A stretch of 64,000 bases of DNA, taken from Wukongibacter sp050859025. Lineage in GTDB: Bacteria > Bacillota > Clostridia > Peptostreptococcales > Caminicellaceae. Positions 8,723 through 16,248 of this stretch are shown piece by piece. The translations under genes were made by a program, and so were the position numbers. Numbering within the stretch: position 1 is the first letter of the stretch; each line of letters opens with the position of its first letter. A model generated the notes under the pieces. That model was not told where the DNA came from, ran no database searches, and worked only from the letters and a program-made list of their open reading frames with translations. The stretch lies in NCBI RefSeq assembly GCF_050859025.1, contig NZ_CP138200.1, positions 4,030,001-4,094,000 of the forward strand, in the 5' to 3' direction.

Positions 8723-8751
8723 TTGAATTACTATCTCAAACAGGGTATAAT
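8723..8751 (+). promoter_or_regulatory. Sigma-A-type promoter of short RNA A
   Basis: TTGAAT (8723-8728), 17-nt spacer, TATAAT (8746-8751). The surrounding 65 bases (8713-8777) are identical to 18808-18872 in copy B. No open frame follows, only two hairpins and a U-run. Confidence 0.8.
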
Positions 8752-8757
8752 AGATTT

Positions 8758-8831
8758 ACCGCTATTCTTGATAGTGGGAATAATAAGGGTTTTGTCATGC
8801 TTTTGTGGGCGGGCAAAACTCTTATTTTTTA
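8758..8831 (+). ncRNA. Candidate antisense small RNA A of the RHH cassette
   Basis: About 74 nt starting near 8758. Hairpin 1 is CCGCTAT (8759-8765), loop TCTTG, ATAGTGG (8771-8777), identical in copy B. Hairpin 2 has 13-bp arms 8782-8794 and 8814-8826 (one G-U pair) around a 19-nt loop, then a T-run to 8830: a classic terminator. The loop holds TTTTGTGGG (8801-8809), the exact complement of nine bases in the leader of the facing RHH mRNA (9018-9026), one base from its Shine-Dalgarno sequence. This predicts loop-leader pairing that blocks RHH translation. The RNA itself is inferred; no transcript is shown here. Confidence 0.65.
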
Positions 8832-9001
8832 TTTAGGTCATCATATACTTTGTGAACACCTTTTCTCAAAACCTCTGACTTACTTATATTAAGTTTATTG
8901 CTACAATGCTCGAGCTTTTTATCTGTTTCATCATCAATTCTAAATTTTATTGTTTTATTCTTTGGTGCATTAGTAGGACGACCCATTTTTTTGTTCACCA
9001 C
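8822..9001 (-). CDS. Ribbon-helix-helix (CopG-like) DNA-binding protein, copy A
   Basis: Small repressor-like protein of 59 aa starting at a GTG (8999-9001), ten bases after GGAGG (9012-9016). After an N-terminal MVNKKMGRPT tag it has the RHH pattern: a beta-strand KTIKFRID, helix one DETDKKLEHCSNKL, turn NISKSE and helix two VLRKGVHKVYDDL. It faces the short RNA, and its stop codon lies inside that RNA's terminator hairpin. It is only about 40% identical to the RHH protein of copy B, although both genes sit in otherwise near-identical cassettes. It probably represses its own promoter at 9036-9064. Confidence 0.75.
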   Translation of the reverse strand: MVNKKMGRPTNAPKNKTIKFRIDDETDKKLEHCSNKLNISKSEVLRKGVHKVYDDLNKK

Positions 9002-9017
9002 TTATTTTTCACCTCCG

Positions 9018-9064
9018 TTTTGTGGGTACAATATTATATTAACTTATGTGGGGTCATATGTCAA
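9018..9064 (-). promoter_or_regulatory. Promoter, leader and presumed operator of RHH gene A
   Basis: Minus-strand TTGACA (9059-9064), 17 nt, TAATAT (9036-9041). Plus-strand TTTTGTGGG (9018-9026) and ATGTGGGG (9046-9053) form a direct repeat flanking the -10. The first unit is in the mRNA leader next to the Shine-Dalgarno sequence and equals the loop sequence of small RNA A. Confidence 0.6.
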
Positions 9065-9084
9065 GATTAATATATTTTTATAAA

Positions 9085-9120
9085 AACATATTAAAAGCTG
9101 ACAAAATTGCTTTCATCAGC
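9085..9120 (-). terminator. Terminator-like hairpin upstream of RHH gene A
   Basis: On the minus strand AGCTGA pairs with TCAGCT around a short loop and is followed by TTTTAATAT. It would stop transcription arriving from ywbE or the relic next to it. Confidence 0.5.
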
Positions 9121-9263
9121 TCTTAGCATTCAATTACATTTTTCTGTTTTAATATACATATCAATTCTCTCAAGTAGCGGTCATGATATTTATACTATGA
9201 TTATAAAGGTGTCACCATTGTCGGTACAAATTACATATTCATTTCTTATTTGAAATATAGCAT

Positions 9264-9299
9264 CTAATCATAAATCAATTCCTTTAACACAACCGCCAT
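9264..9299 (-). pseudogene. Relic of a tnpV gene (last 11 codons)
   Basis: Reading the minus strand gives MAVVLKELIYD then a stop. The intact TnpV at 20534-20878 ends EEVVLKELIYN. Only the C-terminal tip remains, separated from RHH cassette A by about 260 bp of unassigned sequence. In copy B the same order is cassette, DUF1016 gene, HTH fragment, TnpV, so copy A appears to be a collapsed element of the same type. Confidence 0.6.
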
Positions 9300-9393
9300 A
9301 ATTTTTCAACATCTTCCTTCTACAAAACTTGATAATTGGGGCATAATAAAAAGCACCTACCTAAACAGATGCCCTTTACAATATCTAAATACT

Positions 9394-9591
9394 CTATTTC
9401 GATATTTCTTTAACTCTACCTATAGTACCGCTCTCAAGCATTACTTTAATACCATGAGGGTGATTAGATGACTTTGTAAGAATCTTTTGAACTACACCTT
9501 CTGTCAATCTTCCAGATCTCTGATCTTGTTTTTGTACTACCTTGACTCTTGTACCTATTTTTATATTTTCCCGTTTAGTTCCTTGCATCAT
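9394..9591 (-). CDS. ywbE: YwbE family protein (DUF2196)
   Basis: Small cytoplasmic protein of 65 aa, the usual length for this family. The family pattern is clear: GTRVKVVQKQDQRSGRLTEG, then TKSSNHPHGIKVMLESG and GRVKEI at the end. It is a small beta-barrel-like fold of unknown biochemical role, found widely in Firmicutes, usually as a single gene. It begins with ATGATG after AGAGGGAG. It sits between a decayed element and the serine recombinase, with the C-GCAxxG-C-C gene upstream on the same strand. Confidence 0.92.
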   Translation of the reverse strand: MMQGTKRENIKIGTRVKVVQKQDQRSGRLTEGVVQKILTKSSNHPHGIKVMLESGTIGRVKEISK

Positions 9592-9701
9592 ACTATTTCT
9601 CCCTCTTTATTTCTATGAGTAACACACTATGATAATTCTCTCGTTTCATTATTTCTTAGCTAATTTATATATTTCAAAACTTCACCTTATAGCTATACTA
9701 G

Positions 9702-10061
9702 TTAACTTTCACAGAAATCAACTAAATATTCACAGCATCCTTCAACACATCCAAGACATGATAGCTTTTTTGCTCGTCGAATTTCACGACATTTTACTGC
9801 TCCAGCCTTCTCTAAGAAATACTTTTCAAGCTCACCATACTTGCCTGAAGCAGTACTCTTTTCCAGAATATGCTTAGTAGCATAATAAGCACCACACAAT
9901 CCATCAGGTGCATTACCACTACCATACAATTTAAACTGTTCAACCATACTTTCATCTATCTCAAATTTTTCTTTAAATGCATGCATAATTGCTTGTGCAC
10001 AGTTCATCCTCTTACATCCATTTTTACCAAGATAATGATTTTTTGCTGTATTTATCGCCAT
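9702..10061 (-). CDS. C-GCAxxG-C-C family (putative redox) protein
   Basis: Protein of 119 aa of the C_GCAxxG_C_C family, small Cys-rich proteins thought to have redox roles; function not established. The landmarks are MNCAQAIM (about residue 19), GSGNAPDGLCGAYYA (about 48) and a C-terminal cluster CREIRR, SCLGCVEGCCEYL, FCES. It lacks a signal peptide, so it is cytoplasmic. The ATG follows GGAGGAATAAT. The next gene on the strand, ywbE, is 110 bp downstream. Its members often accompany oxidoreductase genes, but none is adjacent here. Confidence 0.88.
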   Translation of the reverse strand: MAINTAKNHYLGKNGCKRMNCAQAIMHAFKEKFEIDESMVEQFKLYGSGNAPDGLCGAYYATKHILEKSTASGKYGELEKYFLEKAGAVKCREIRRAKKLSCLGCVEGCCEYLVDFCES

Positions 10062-10398
10062 ATTATTCCTCCATTATTTTTCTTCATTAACTTCTTCAAC
10101 ATTTTTCTCTATTACTCCATTTAATTTCTTACTTCATATACCCTATCTTTTACATTATTAATGCTGGTTTTATCTATATCCCTTACTAATACTAATTAAA
10201 AGTGCTTTTCCCACAGTTCTTAATCCTTGCATTTTCATTTTATTGTTATATTCCCATAATTCATTATAGTACTATTTTTGTTATATTCCAATGTGTTTTA
10301 ATGAATTGTTAAAAGAATTCGCTTTAATTAAACTACTTCATATATATCTTTACCACGCACTCAACATGAGTGGGTTTATGGTCGCTAAGGGATTTAGG
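10062..10398. other. AT-rich spacer downstream of the serine recombinase
   Basis: No gene seen. The one distinct feature is CACTCAACATGAGTG (about 10358-10372), a 6-bp hairpin just after the recombinase stop codon. The element end (att site) is expected in this area because large serine recombinases usually lie at one end of their element, but I cannot identify the core dinucleotide or the partner site. Confidence 0.5.
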
Positions 10399-11925
10399 TC
10401 ATATTGTAAATTTGCAAATACACTCTAAACCCTTCATTTCACTACTATTTATAAGCTCAGCAAAATTGTATATGATTTTAATTTCTTGGTTTTTACCTAT
10501 TATCATTTTATCTATAAACATATTGACTACTTCTCTAGTTATGATTTCAAAGCTTTTATATTTGTCAAATAGCTTGCTTATTCTATTTAACTCTTCATGC
10601 TGCTTAATTTTCCGATTCAATATGCTTCTTATTTCTATCAGCTTTAATTCTAATCCTTTGCTTTCTTCGTCTAGCTTTGTTGTTGCAAGGCCATAGGCTT
10701 CTTTGGTTAGCTCGTCTATGCTGAATTTTATAATCAGCTTTGATTTTATTTCCTTTATCTCCTGTAGCCTTGCTTCATATTTAATCCGTTTGTTTTTAAC
10801 CGTTTTTTCACTGGCTAGAATCTTCTTGTTTAGATTTACTTTGATTTTTTCATAGTCATTGAATTTATTTGCAAATTTCTTCAAGTCCTTTTGTAATATC
10901 TCCTTTAGTATACTTTCTTTAACTTTATGGGGAGTACAATGATTTTTTCCGTATTTCTTATATGTTCCACAGTAATAAGTTTTATGACTTTTTATTAACC
11001 AAAGCTTTTTTCCACATTCTCTACAAAATAGTTTATCGCTAAATAGATGTTTTTTTGGTGTTGCTCTGCCTCTGGATTTTTGGCTTCTTTCTTCCATGAT
11101 TTGCTTTACTAGCATGTATTTTTCTTTTGATATGATTGGCTCGTGGCTGTTTTCTATGATGACTGGCTCTTTGTTTTGTATCCTGTTTTTTGTTGTTATA
11201 TCCCTTGTTGTTGATACGCATTGGCTTAGAACGCCTGTGTAATGGATATTTTTTAATATTAGCTTTATGGTTGTCCCATGCCATCTCCTACCCGCATTCC
11301 TTTTGCCTTTTATTTGAGAAGGGGTCGGATATTTATTTGTAAGCTCCCTTGCTATGTATTCTGTTCCATGTCCATCTATGTACATTTGATAGATTTTCTT
11401 GACTACTTCTACCGTTTCATCATCTCTTGGGACAAGTTGACCGTTATCTATGGTATAACCATAGGGTGGGTCACCCGATAGAAATTCTGACCTAAGTGCC
11501 TTTGAACGTTTCGCCGCTTTTATTCTCTTGGATATTCTTCTGCTTTCATCTTCATAAAGCCAAGCAAATAGTCCATATTTACTTATGTCATCCTCTAGGG
11601 TATTGATTGAGCCATCTAAGCAAACTATATGAATGTTGTTTGATAGTATTACTTGTTTAAATTCATGGCTTATCCCAATATTTCTTGCCAGCCTTGATAG
11701 CTCCTTTGCTAATACTACATCAAATTTTCCTGCCTTTGCATCGTTAACCATTTCAATAAATCCCGGTCTTTTGGCATGTGTGCCAGAGTCAACATCTTTG
11801 TATATCTTGTAGAGTGTCCAGCCTTTTGTAGCTATGTGATTTATGAACATGTCTTTTTGGTTTTGCAGTGAAGATTCTTGCTCTACGTGCTTTGTTGATA
11901 CACGAATGTATATTGCCGCTTTCAT
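10399..11925 (-). CDS. Large serine recombinase
   Basis: Site-specific recombinase of 508 aa, expected to integrate and excise the mobile element. The N-terminal resolvase domain starts AAIYIRVS with the nucleophile Ser in STKHVEQESSL and continues through VVLAKELSRLARN and LDGSINT. The recombinase domain covers about residues 160-270 (GDPPYGYTI, RRWHGTTIKLILKN). A zinc ribbon with LFCRECGKKLW, YYCGTYKKY and HCTPHK lies near 300-345, followed by a coiled coil (about 355-460). Nothing catalytic looks lost. The ATG overlaps the upstream small frame, and AGGTGG precedes it. Confidence 0.92.
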   Translation of the reverse strand: MKAAIYIRVSTKHVEQESSLQNQKDMFINHIATKGWTLYKIYKDVDSGTHAKRPGFIEMVNDAKAGKFDVVLAKELSRLARNIGISHEFKQVILSNNIHIVCLDGSINTLEDDISKYGLFAWLYEDESRRISKRIKAAKRSKALRSEFLSGDPPYGYTIDNGQLVPRDDETVEVVKKIYQMYIDGHGTEYIARELTNKYPTPSQIKGKRNAGRRWHGTTIKLILKNIHYTGVLSQCVSTTRDITTKNRIQNKEPVIIENSHEPIISKEKYMLVKQIMEERSQKSRGRATPKKHLFSDKLFCRECGKKLWLIKSHKTYYCGTYKKYGKNHCTPHKVKESILKEILQKDLKKFANKFNDYEKIKVNLNKKILASEKTVKNKRIKYEARLQEIKEIKSKLIIKFSIDELTKEAYGLATTKLDEESKGLELKLIEIRSILNRKIKQHEELNRISKLFDKYKSFEIITREVVNMFIDKMIIGKNQEIKIIYNFAELINSSEMKGLECICKFTI

Positions 11926-12088
11926 TCATCAGCCACCTCATTTTTTCATTATGAGGTGTGATAGTTGTATCTTTATTATATTTTTCTTCTTTGCTTTTTT
12001 CAATAATTTCATCGGATATATTTTCTAAATAGAGTTTTAGTATGTCTTGAAAGGTGGCTTTACCATTGTATTCTCTAATTATTTTCAT
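11789..12088 (-). pseudogene. Small gene upstream of the recombinase, probably frameshifted
   Basis: Starts with ATG at 12086-12088 after GAAAGGAAG and reads MKIIREYNGKATFQDIL, a helical sequence of unknown function that I associate with small genes preceding serine recombinases. As written the frame runs 137 bases into the recombinase gene, which is unlikely. One frame over, after the run of six A near 11945, the end would read EVADE and stop at a TGA overlapping the recombinase ATG, the usual coupled arrangement. I infer a one-base slip in the A-run. Confidence 0.5.
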
Positions 12089-12270
12089 TAGCATCTTCCT
12101 TTCAATTATTTTTTGCAAAAAAATTCCCCTACTTCTCTAATAGAGATATAGGAGATAAGGTTTAAATACTAATTTGGTTATTGAAATAAAGAAAAAAGAA
12201 CCGATGGCAGTCGATTCTTGTACTTTGATAGTATATTTAACTTAATTCGGTACGCAGTGCGTCTCATTTT

Positions 12271-12303
12271 AATGAACTATCCGGAATTTCCGGATAGTTC
12301 ATT
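12271..12303. repeat. Perfect 33-bp palindrome
   Basis: AATGAACTATCCGGAA (12271-12286), one base, then its exact reverse complement (12288-12303). It lies 10 bp after the RloB stop codon. There is no U-run on either strand, so it may be an unusual terminator or a protein or recombination site. Confidence 0.75.
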
Positions 12304-12312
12304 ACTTAATAT

Positions 12313-12893
12313 TTAAAGCATATGAGGTTTTAATATTTCTACAAGTTCATAAACCTTAGTAGCAGGTGCTATCTTTGAAGGCGGTTGCCCCTCATTTTCT
12401 TTATATAGTCGTTTAGCATTATTTATAGCGTCTTCTAAATTTCCATATTGTATTAGTATTTCAAATATATCTTCATTATTTTTCTCATATTTATCAAGCT
12501 CATACTCTTTGAATATATCACTTAATTTTTCAAAATACTCGGTTCTGTGGATATCAGAGTTATAATAGTTAAAGTGTAGTAAAAACCAAATTTCTATACA
12601 TTGATTCGACCAAGCGACATGCCATTTTGTTGAAGTATTATTATTTTCATTCATTGATTCAACTGAATATGCAGTGTTATCAAAGTTATCTAAAGGAAAG
12701 TCATCTAAATCATAAACTAACCATATATGTTCACATACGACAACAACAGTTTTAGCGTAATCTAGTAAAGATAATGTATTTCTACCAGTAACTAATTTGA
12801 TTCTTTCATTAATATCATACGATTTTGCTTTTTTTCCTTTTTCTTTTTCATCCTTCGTTTTAATTCATCTCTTTTGAGGGGTTTCTTACTCAT
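12313..12893 (-). pseudogene. rloB: Broken rloB
   Basis: Partner of RloA in a two-gene defence-type locus. The ATG at 12893 overlaps the RloA stop (ATGAGTAA) and the first codons read MSKKPLKRDELK. That frame stops after 33 codons. The remainder continues two bases out of frame: KSYDINERIKLVTG, then IWLVYDLDDFP and HVAWSNQCIEIWFLLHFNYY to the stop at 12313. These are the Toprim-like acidic motif and C-terminal part of RloB. The N-terminal glycine/glutamate motif expected in the family (VCEGEKTE) is missing, so a deletion plus frameshift has destroyed the gene. Confidence 0.75.
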
Positions 12894-14109
12894 CTAATAA
12901 GACCTCCCAATTTATAATACTTTGGAAGTATGGGTCAGCACCGTACCTACCTTCTAAATATTGCTTATCAAATCTTGCATTTTTTCTAATCAACTCTCCT
13001 TTTTCGTCTCGTAACTCTATTAATGAGTATAATTCTGAAGCATCATTCTTGCTTTTTGCTGTGAACCATATTTCATCACGTCTAAATAGGTCATTTTTCA
13101 TAGTAGTTAAGTCATGTGAAGTGAATATTAATTGTGCTCCAGATTTATTTATTTCTGGAGTTTTAAACAGTTTGATGATATATTTTAATAATTTTGGATG
13201 TAATTTTGCATCTAATTCATCAATGATCATTAGTTTGCCATTCATAATAGAATCTAAGACTTTTGGTAGCAAGCTTATTACTTTAATCGTTCCGCTAGAT
13301 TCATCAAAAAAGCTTAATGGGTATTTTTTACCCCCACGATTACGTATTGTAATTATATCTTCAATTTTACCTTTGTCATCTTTTTTAATCTCTATATCGT
13401 TTATATTAATATCCATTTCATTTAAAGCTGATATTACAAGTTCTTTATCTTCTTTTTCTTTAGGGAAGAAAATGTGTCTTTCTTCAATAGACATTCCATA
13501 ATGACTGTATTCGCATTTACTAAACCACTCTATTATTTCGTTTATTATTGGTAGATTGTAATTTATTTTTAGAAAGGATAAATAAGGCATCTTGGAAGAT
13601 ATTTCAGTCTTTGATACAGATTTAAGCAACTTTCCATTTTTTATTTCGTTTTCACCCCTAAAGAATATTTCAGCTTCTTTTTTCCCACCTACATTTATCT
13701 TTTGTAAGCTTTCATTTAAAATTTTATCTTCTAAGAAACTAATATAGTAATTAAATTCTTTATCGTTATATCTAAATATAACGTGAAATTCAGAAGGTTC
13801 ATTTTTTGATATTTCATCTAGCATAAAAGGAATTGTAGCATTTTGCATAATATTTTCTTTGTCGTCTGTATTTTCAAACATTACTATAGGAAACATTATC
13901 TTACTTGCTAAATGCCATATTGCTTCAAGAACAGTTGATTTACCACTTCCATTTGGTCCATATATAGATGCTACTGGTATAAATCGTTCTCCATCTTTTT
14001 TATCTTTAAGTATTGTATCCTCATGTTCTGTTATAGTAGCTGCCTGCATATCTATTGTTGTTTCATCTCTAAAACATTTATAATTTTTAAACGTAAATTG
14101 AGAAAGCAT
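12886..14109 (-). CDS. rloA: RloA-like AAA ATPase
   Basis: ATPase of 407 aa of the RloA/AAA_15 group (Old-family-like, SMC-related). The N-terminus has FTFKNYKCFRDET and Walker A YGPNGSGKST (about residue 50). The C-terminal half has the signature-like FFDESSGTIKV, Walker B KLMIIDELDAKLHP (about 292) and switch QLIFTSHDLTTM. RloA and RloB are encoded next to restriction genes in many bacteria and are linked to phage exclusion. Here the partner RloB is broken, so the pair is probably inactive although this gene looks intact. ATG after AAGGAGGAAATT. Confidence 0.85.
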   Translation of the reverse strand: MLSQFTFKNYKCFRDETTIDMQAATITEHEDTILKDKKDGERFIPVASIYGPNGSGKSTVLEAIWHLASKIMFPIVMFENTDDKENIMQNATIPFMLDEISKNEPSEFHVIFRYNDKEFNYYISFLEDKILNESLQKINVGGKKEAEIFFRGENEIKNGKLLKSVSKTEISSKMPYLSFLKINYNLPIINEIIEWFSKCEYSHYGMSIEERHIFFPKEKEDKELVISALNEMDININDIEIKKDDKGKIEDIITIRNRGGKKYPLSFFDESSGTIKVISLLPKVLDSIMNGKLMIIDELDAKLHPKLLKYIIKLFKTPEINKSGAQLIFTSHDLTTMKNDLFRRDEIWFTAKSKNDASELYSLIELRDEKGELIRKNARFDKQYLEGRYGADPYFQSIINWEVLLDE

Positions 14110-14295
14110 AATTTCCTCCTTGTGAATATTTTTTTCTTGTTTTTATATATAATATACAACATTATGCTTTTTCATGCAAGTCTACGAATTTTTTCTTCGC
14201 CAATATAGATCTTATATAAAAATTTAATATCCAACATTTATTTTTTTTGATTGTTAATATAGACTCTTTGGTTTTTTCAATATAATTCTTATGTA

Positions 14296-14349
14296 AAAAT
14301 ATTTAAGCAGCAGTTAGTTAATCTGCTTCATAAAAGACCTCTATATTCT
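14296..14349. repeat. 54-bp direct repeat, copy 2
   Basis: Identical to 8220-8273 in the same orientation. It lies about 190 bp upstream of rloA, while copy 1 lies about 150 bp upstream of the TetR gene. Confidence 0.85.
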
Positions 14350-14379
14350 CTCTCAAATATAGACGTGTATTTTCCTCCC

Positions 14380-14630
14380 CTCCAGGCAGGCTACTCTCCA
14401 GACGATGGTTAGGACTGAGTAGAAGTATCATTATTTTCTTCCTATGGGTCATGGCGATTTATTCTCACTATATAGGCATAATCTTAATTTTTTGAATAGG
14501 CTTCAAGCAAAAATTTATCGCTAAAGGCTTTAACCTCATCACGGCGTTTTCCCTTATGTCGCTTTCCCCTTAGGACCATAGGAGTAACGTACTTAAATAT
14601 TTTTATATTCAGTTTTCAATGTACATATGA
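14380..14630 (-). ncRNA. Possible structured RNA (unidentified)
   Basis: This segment has far more G and C than its surroundings and no open frame. On the minus strand it begins ACATTGAAAACTGAATATA, like the sequence just before 23S rRNA in many Firmicutes, and contains complementary blocks such as CCTATGG/CCATAGG and AAGGCTTT/AAAGCCTT-type pairs. A segment GGAGAGTAGCCTGCC vaguely recalls the 3' end of 5S rRNA. It could be a structured RNA of the mobile element, or a relic of an rRNA operon or intron. I cannot assign it. Confidence 0.3.
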
Positions 14631-14883
14631 AAGAGAAAAATATCCCCTTCATCCTTTAGGACATTTAGGAGGTATTTTTACGGATTTTTTTGCTATTGTG
14701 ATAGAAATGTAATTTAAAAATAAAAACCCCCTTACTTCTTTAAGGAAAAAAACAAGGGAGTGACCGAAAGTTTCTGTCATTTGTAACACAAATGTAATAT
14801 TTCAAGAAGTAAATCCCCCTCACTTTATAAAGGAAAAAGTAAGGGGGTTGGGCGTAAATTTTTAAAAAAATATTAATTTCCTC

Positions 14884-15869
14884 TTACCATTCTTGCTCAT
14901 AGTCATTGGTATGTTGATTATCCCAATCTATTCCTCTGCCTTTCTTTAGTTCTGCTATCCTTTCAATTAATGCATCACCTTCAAGCTTTGATAATGGATA
15001 GTTTTTATGGTTCTTAGAATTCTTTGATTATTAGATTTTGGGGATAATAAAAGAGCTACAGCATTAAGAACGTTATTCATTCTTTGCTGTAGCTTCCCTT
15101 TATCAGCGTATCTAGCATTTAGTTGTAATCGATTTTCTATTTTTTCTTTGGTTAGTTCATCTGCCTTGTATAATTTGTTGTTTCTGCATTTTTTACCGTT
15201 TGGAGTGGGAAAAGTGATATATTTTCTTGTATCTGTCCATTTTACTTTGTAACCAAGCTTTTCCATGTTGCTTATGAATTCTTCTTTAGATGTGGAATTT
15301 CTTATACATTCATTTACTGCAAGATATAATTCGTATTTCCAGCTCATTCCTCTCCTAGTGCTTCTATATTCGCCAGCTTTTGTATAATTACTTTTATCCA
15401 TAGATGGAATTACCATTAGCCCATATTGCCTACTGAGTTCATCGGAATAATCCTTTAGTCTTTGTAAATCCTTCGGGTTCTGTTGCCATTTATAGCCTGT
15501 TTCATAGTTAACGGTATTGATAATAAAGTGATTATGAATATGGTCTTTATCTATATGAGCTGATGTTACTATTTGAAATTCTTTGAAGCAATCTAGCTCT
15601 AATAACTTTTTAGCTATTTCATTGGCTGTTTCTGGGGTTAGTCTATCATATGGTGAAAAGGATTGTACAAAGTGGATGAATTGTCTTCCTGTATCTTTAC
15701 CGTAGCTTCGTTTAATGGTTGTCATTTCTATGTAGGCGTTATCTAAATTGCAATCTTTTCCCCATATTAAATGAGGCTTTGTCTTTTCTAGACTAGTGAT
15801 GTAATCTATTGCTTTTCTTAGCGCTGTGAGGGTTTTATTGGGTCGATTAAGAAACTCAATAACAGCCAT
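14884..15869 (-). CDS. Relaxase/mobilization nuclease, frameshifted near its C-terminus
   Basis: Plasmid-type relaxase (PF03432-like) that would nick oriT and pilot DNA during mobilization. The catalytic N-terminal domain is complete: AVIEFLNRPNKTL, RQFIHFVQSF (about residue 62) and the metal-binding His triad HIDKDHIHNHFII (about 104). The uninterrupted frame stops at 14967 after 300 aa. One frame over, from about 15005, the reading continues HKNYPLSKLEGDALIER and then WDNQHTNDYEQEW to a stop at 14884. This is clearly the original C-terminus, so a one-base change removed about 30 residues. The nicking domain may still work. It overlaps mobC by 52 bp. Confidence 0.85.
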
Positions 15870-16138
15870 ATATTATTTAGCTCCCTTCTAGTTCGGCTTA
15901 GATCTGGACAGGTTATTCTTCCTTGATGACATAATGTAACAAGCTGATTTAGGTTTGTACCAATTTTAATTAATTGTTTTGCTACTTGTGGTAATCTATT
16001 TACGGATACCACATTTTTACCTAAAGCTGAAAAAGCTACGAATCTGCTTAAGCTTATACCAGATTTCGTAGCTTTTTTCTTGATGGTCTGATATTCTTTT
16101 TCTGTCACTCGCAGAGTGATTAATTTGGTTTTGTTCAT
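15818..16138 (-). CDS. mobC: MobC-like relaxosome accessory protein
   Basis: DNA-binding helper of 106 aa that assists the relaxase at oriT. The N-terminus KLITLRVTEKEYQTIKKK is a ribbon-helix-helix-like segment, and the second half carries the MobC pattern NRLPQVAKQLIKIGTNLNQLV followed by RTRRELNNIW. ATG after AAGAAAGGAGAAACTG. It overlaps the relaxase start, indicating translational coupling. A candidate oriT lies directly upstream. Confidence 0.88.
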   Translation of the reverse strand: MNKTKLITLRVTEKEYQTIKKKATKSGISLSRFVAFSALGKNVVSVNRLPQVAKQLIKIGTNLNQLVTLCHQGRITCPDLSRTRRELNNIWLLLSFLIDPIKPSQR

Positions 16139-16179
16139 TCAGTTTCTCCTTTCTTGAAAGTAATATTTTTACAGAGGGT

Positions 16180-16248
16180 TTGGGAGATTTCTCCCAACAA
16201 GCAACTAAATGTAATACATTTAGTAAGCTTGCCAACTCTAAAGAGTTG
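16180..16248. other. Candidate oriT: three successive perfect inverted repeats
   Basis: TTGGGAGA/TCTCCCAA (16180-16197), then CAAGC plus ACTAAATGTA/TACATTTAGT plus GCTTG (16198-16231), then CAACTCT/AGAGTTG (16233-16248). Such a tandem of inverted repeats immediately upstream of mobC is the typical layout of an origin of transfer; the nick site is not assigned. Confidence 0.6.

Larger units (their letters stand above)
14110..14883. other. Gene-free region between RloA and the relaxase
   Basis: No intact gene. From left to right it holds the second 54-bp repeat (14296-14349), an island of higher GC content (14380-14600), a stretch shared with 401-432 (14591-14624), and two A/T-flanked hairpins with CCCCCTTACTT-type arms near 14730-14760 and 14806-14850. 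The hairpins probably terminate relaxase transcription. The island is described separately. Confidence 0.6.

Noticed and set aside
13049..13501. 150-codon plus-strand frame opposite rloA
   Set aside because: Antisense to a well-conserved ATPase, no ribosome site, hydrophobic composition typical of reverse reading of charged helices.
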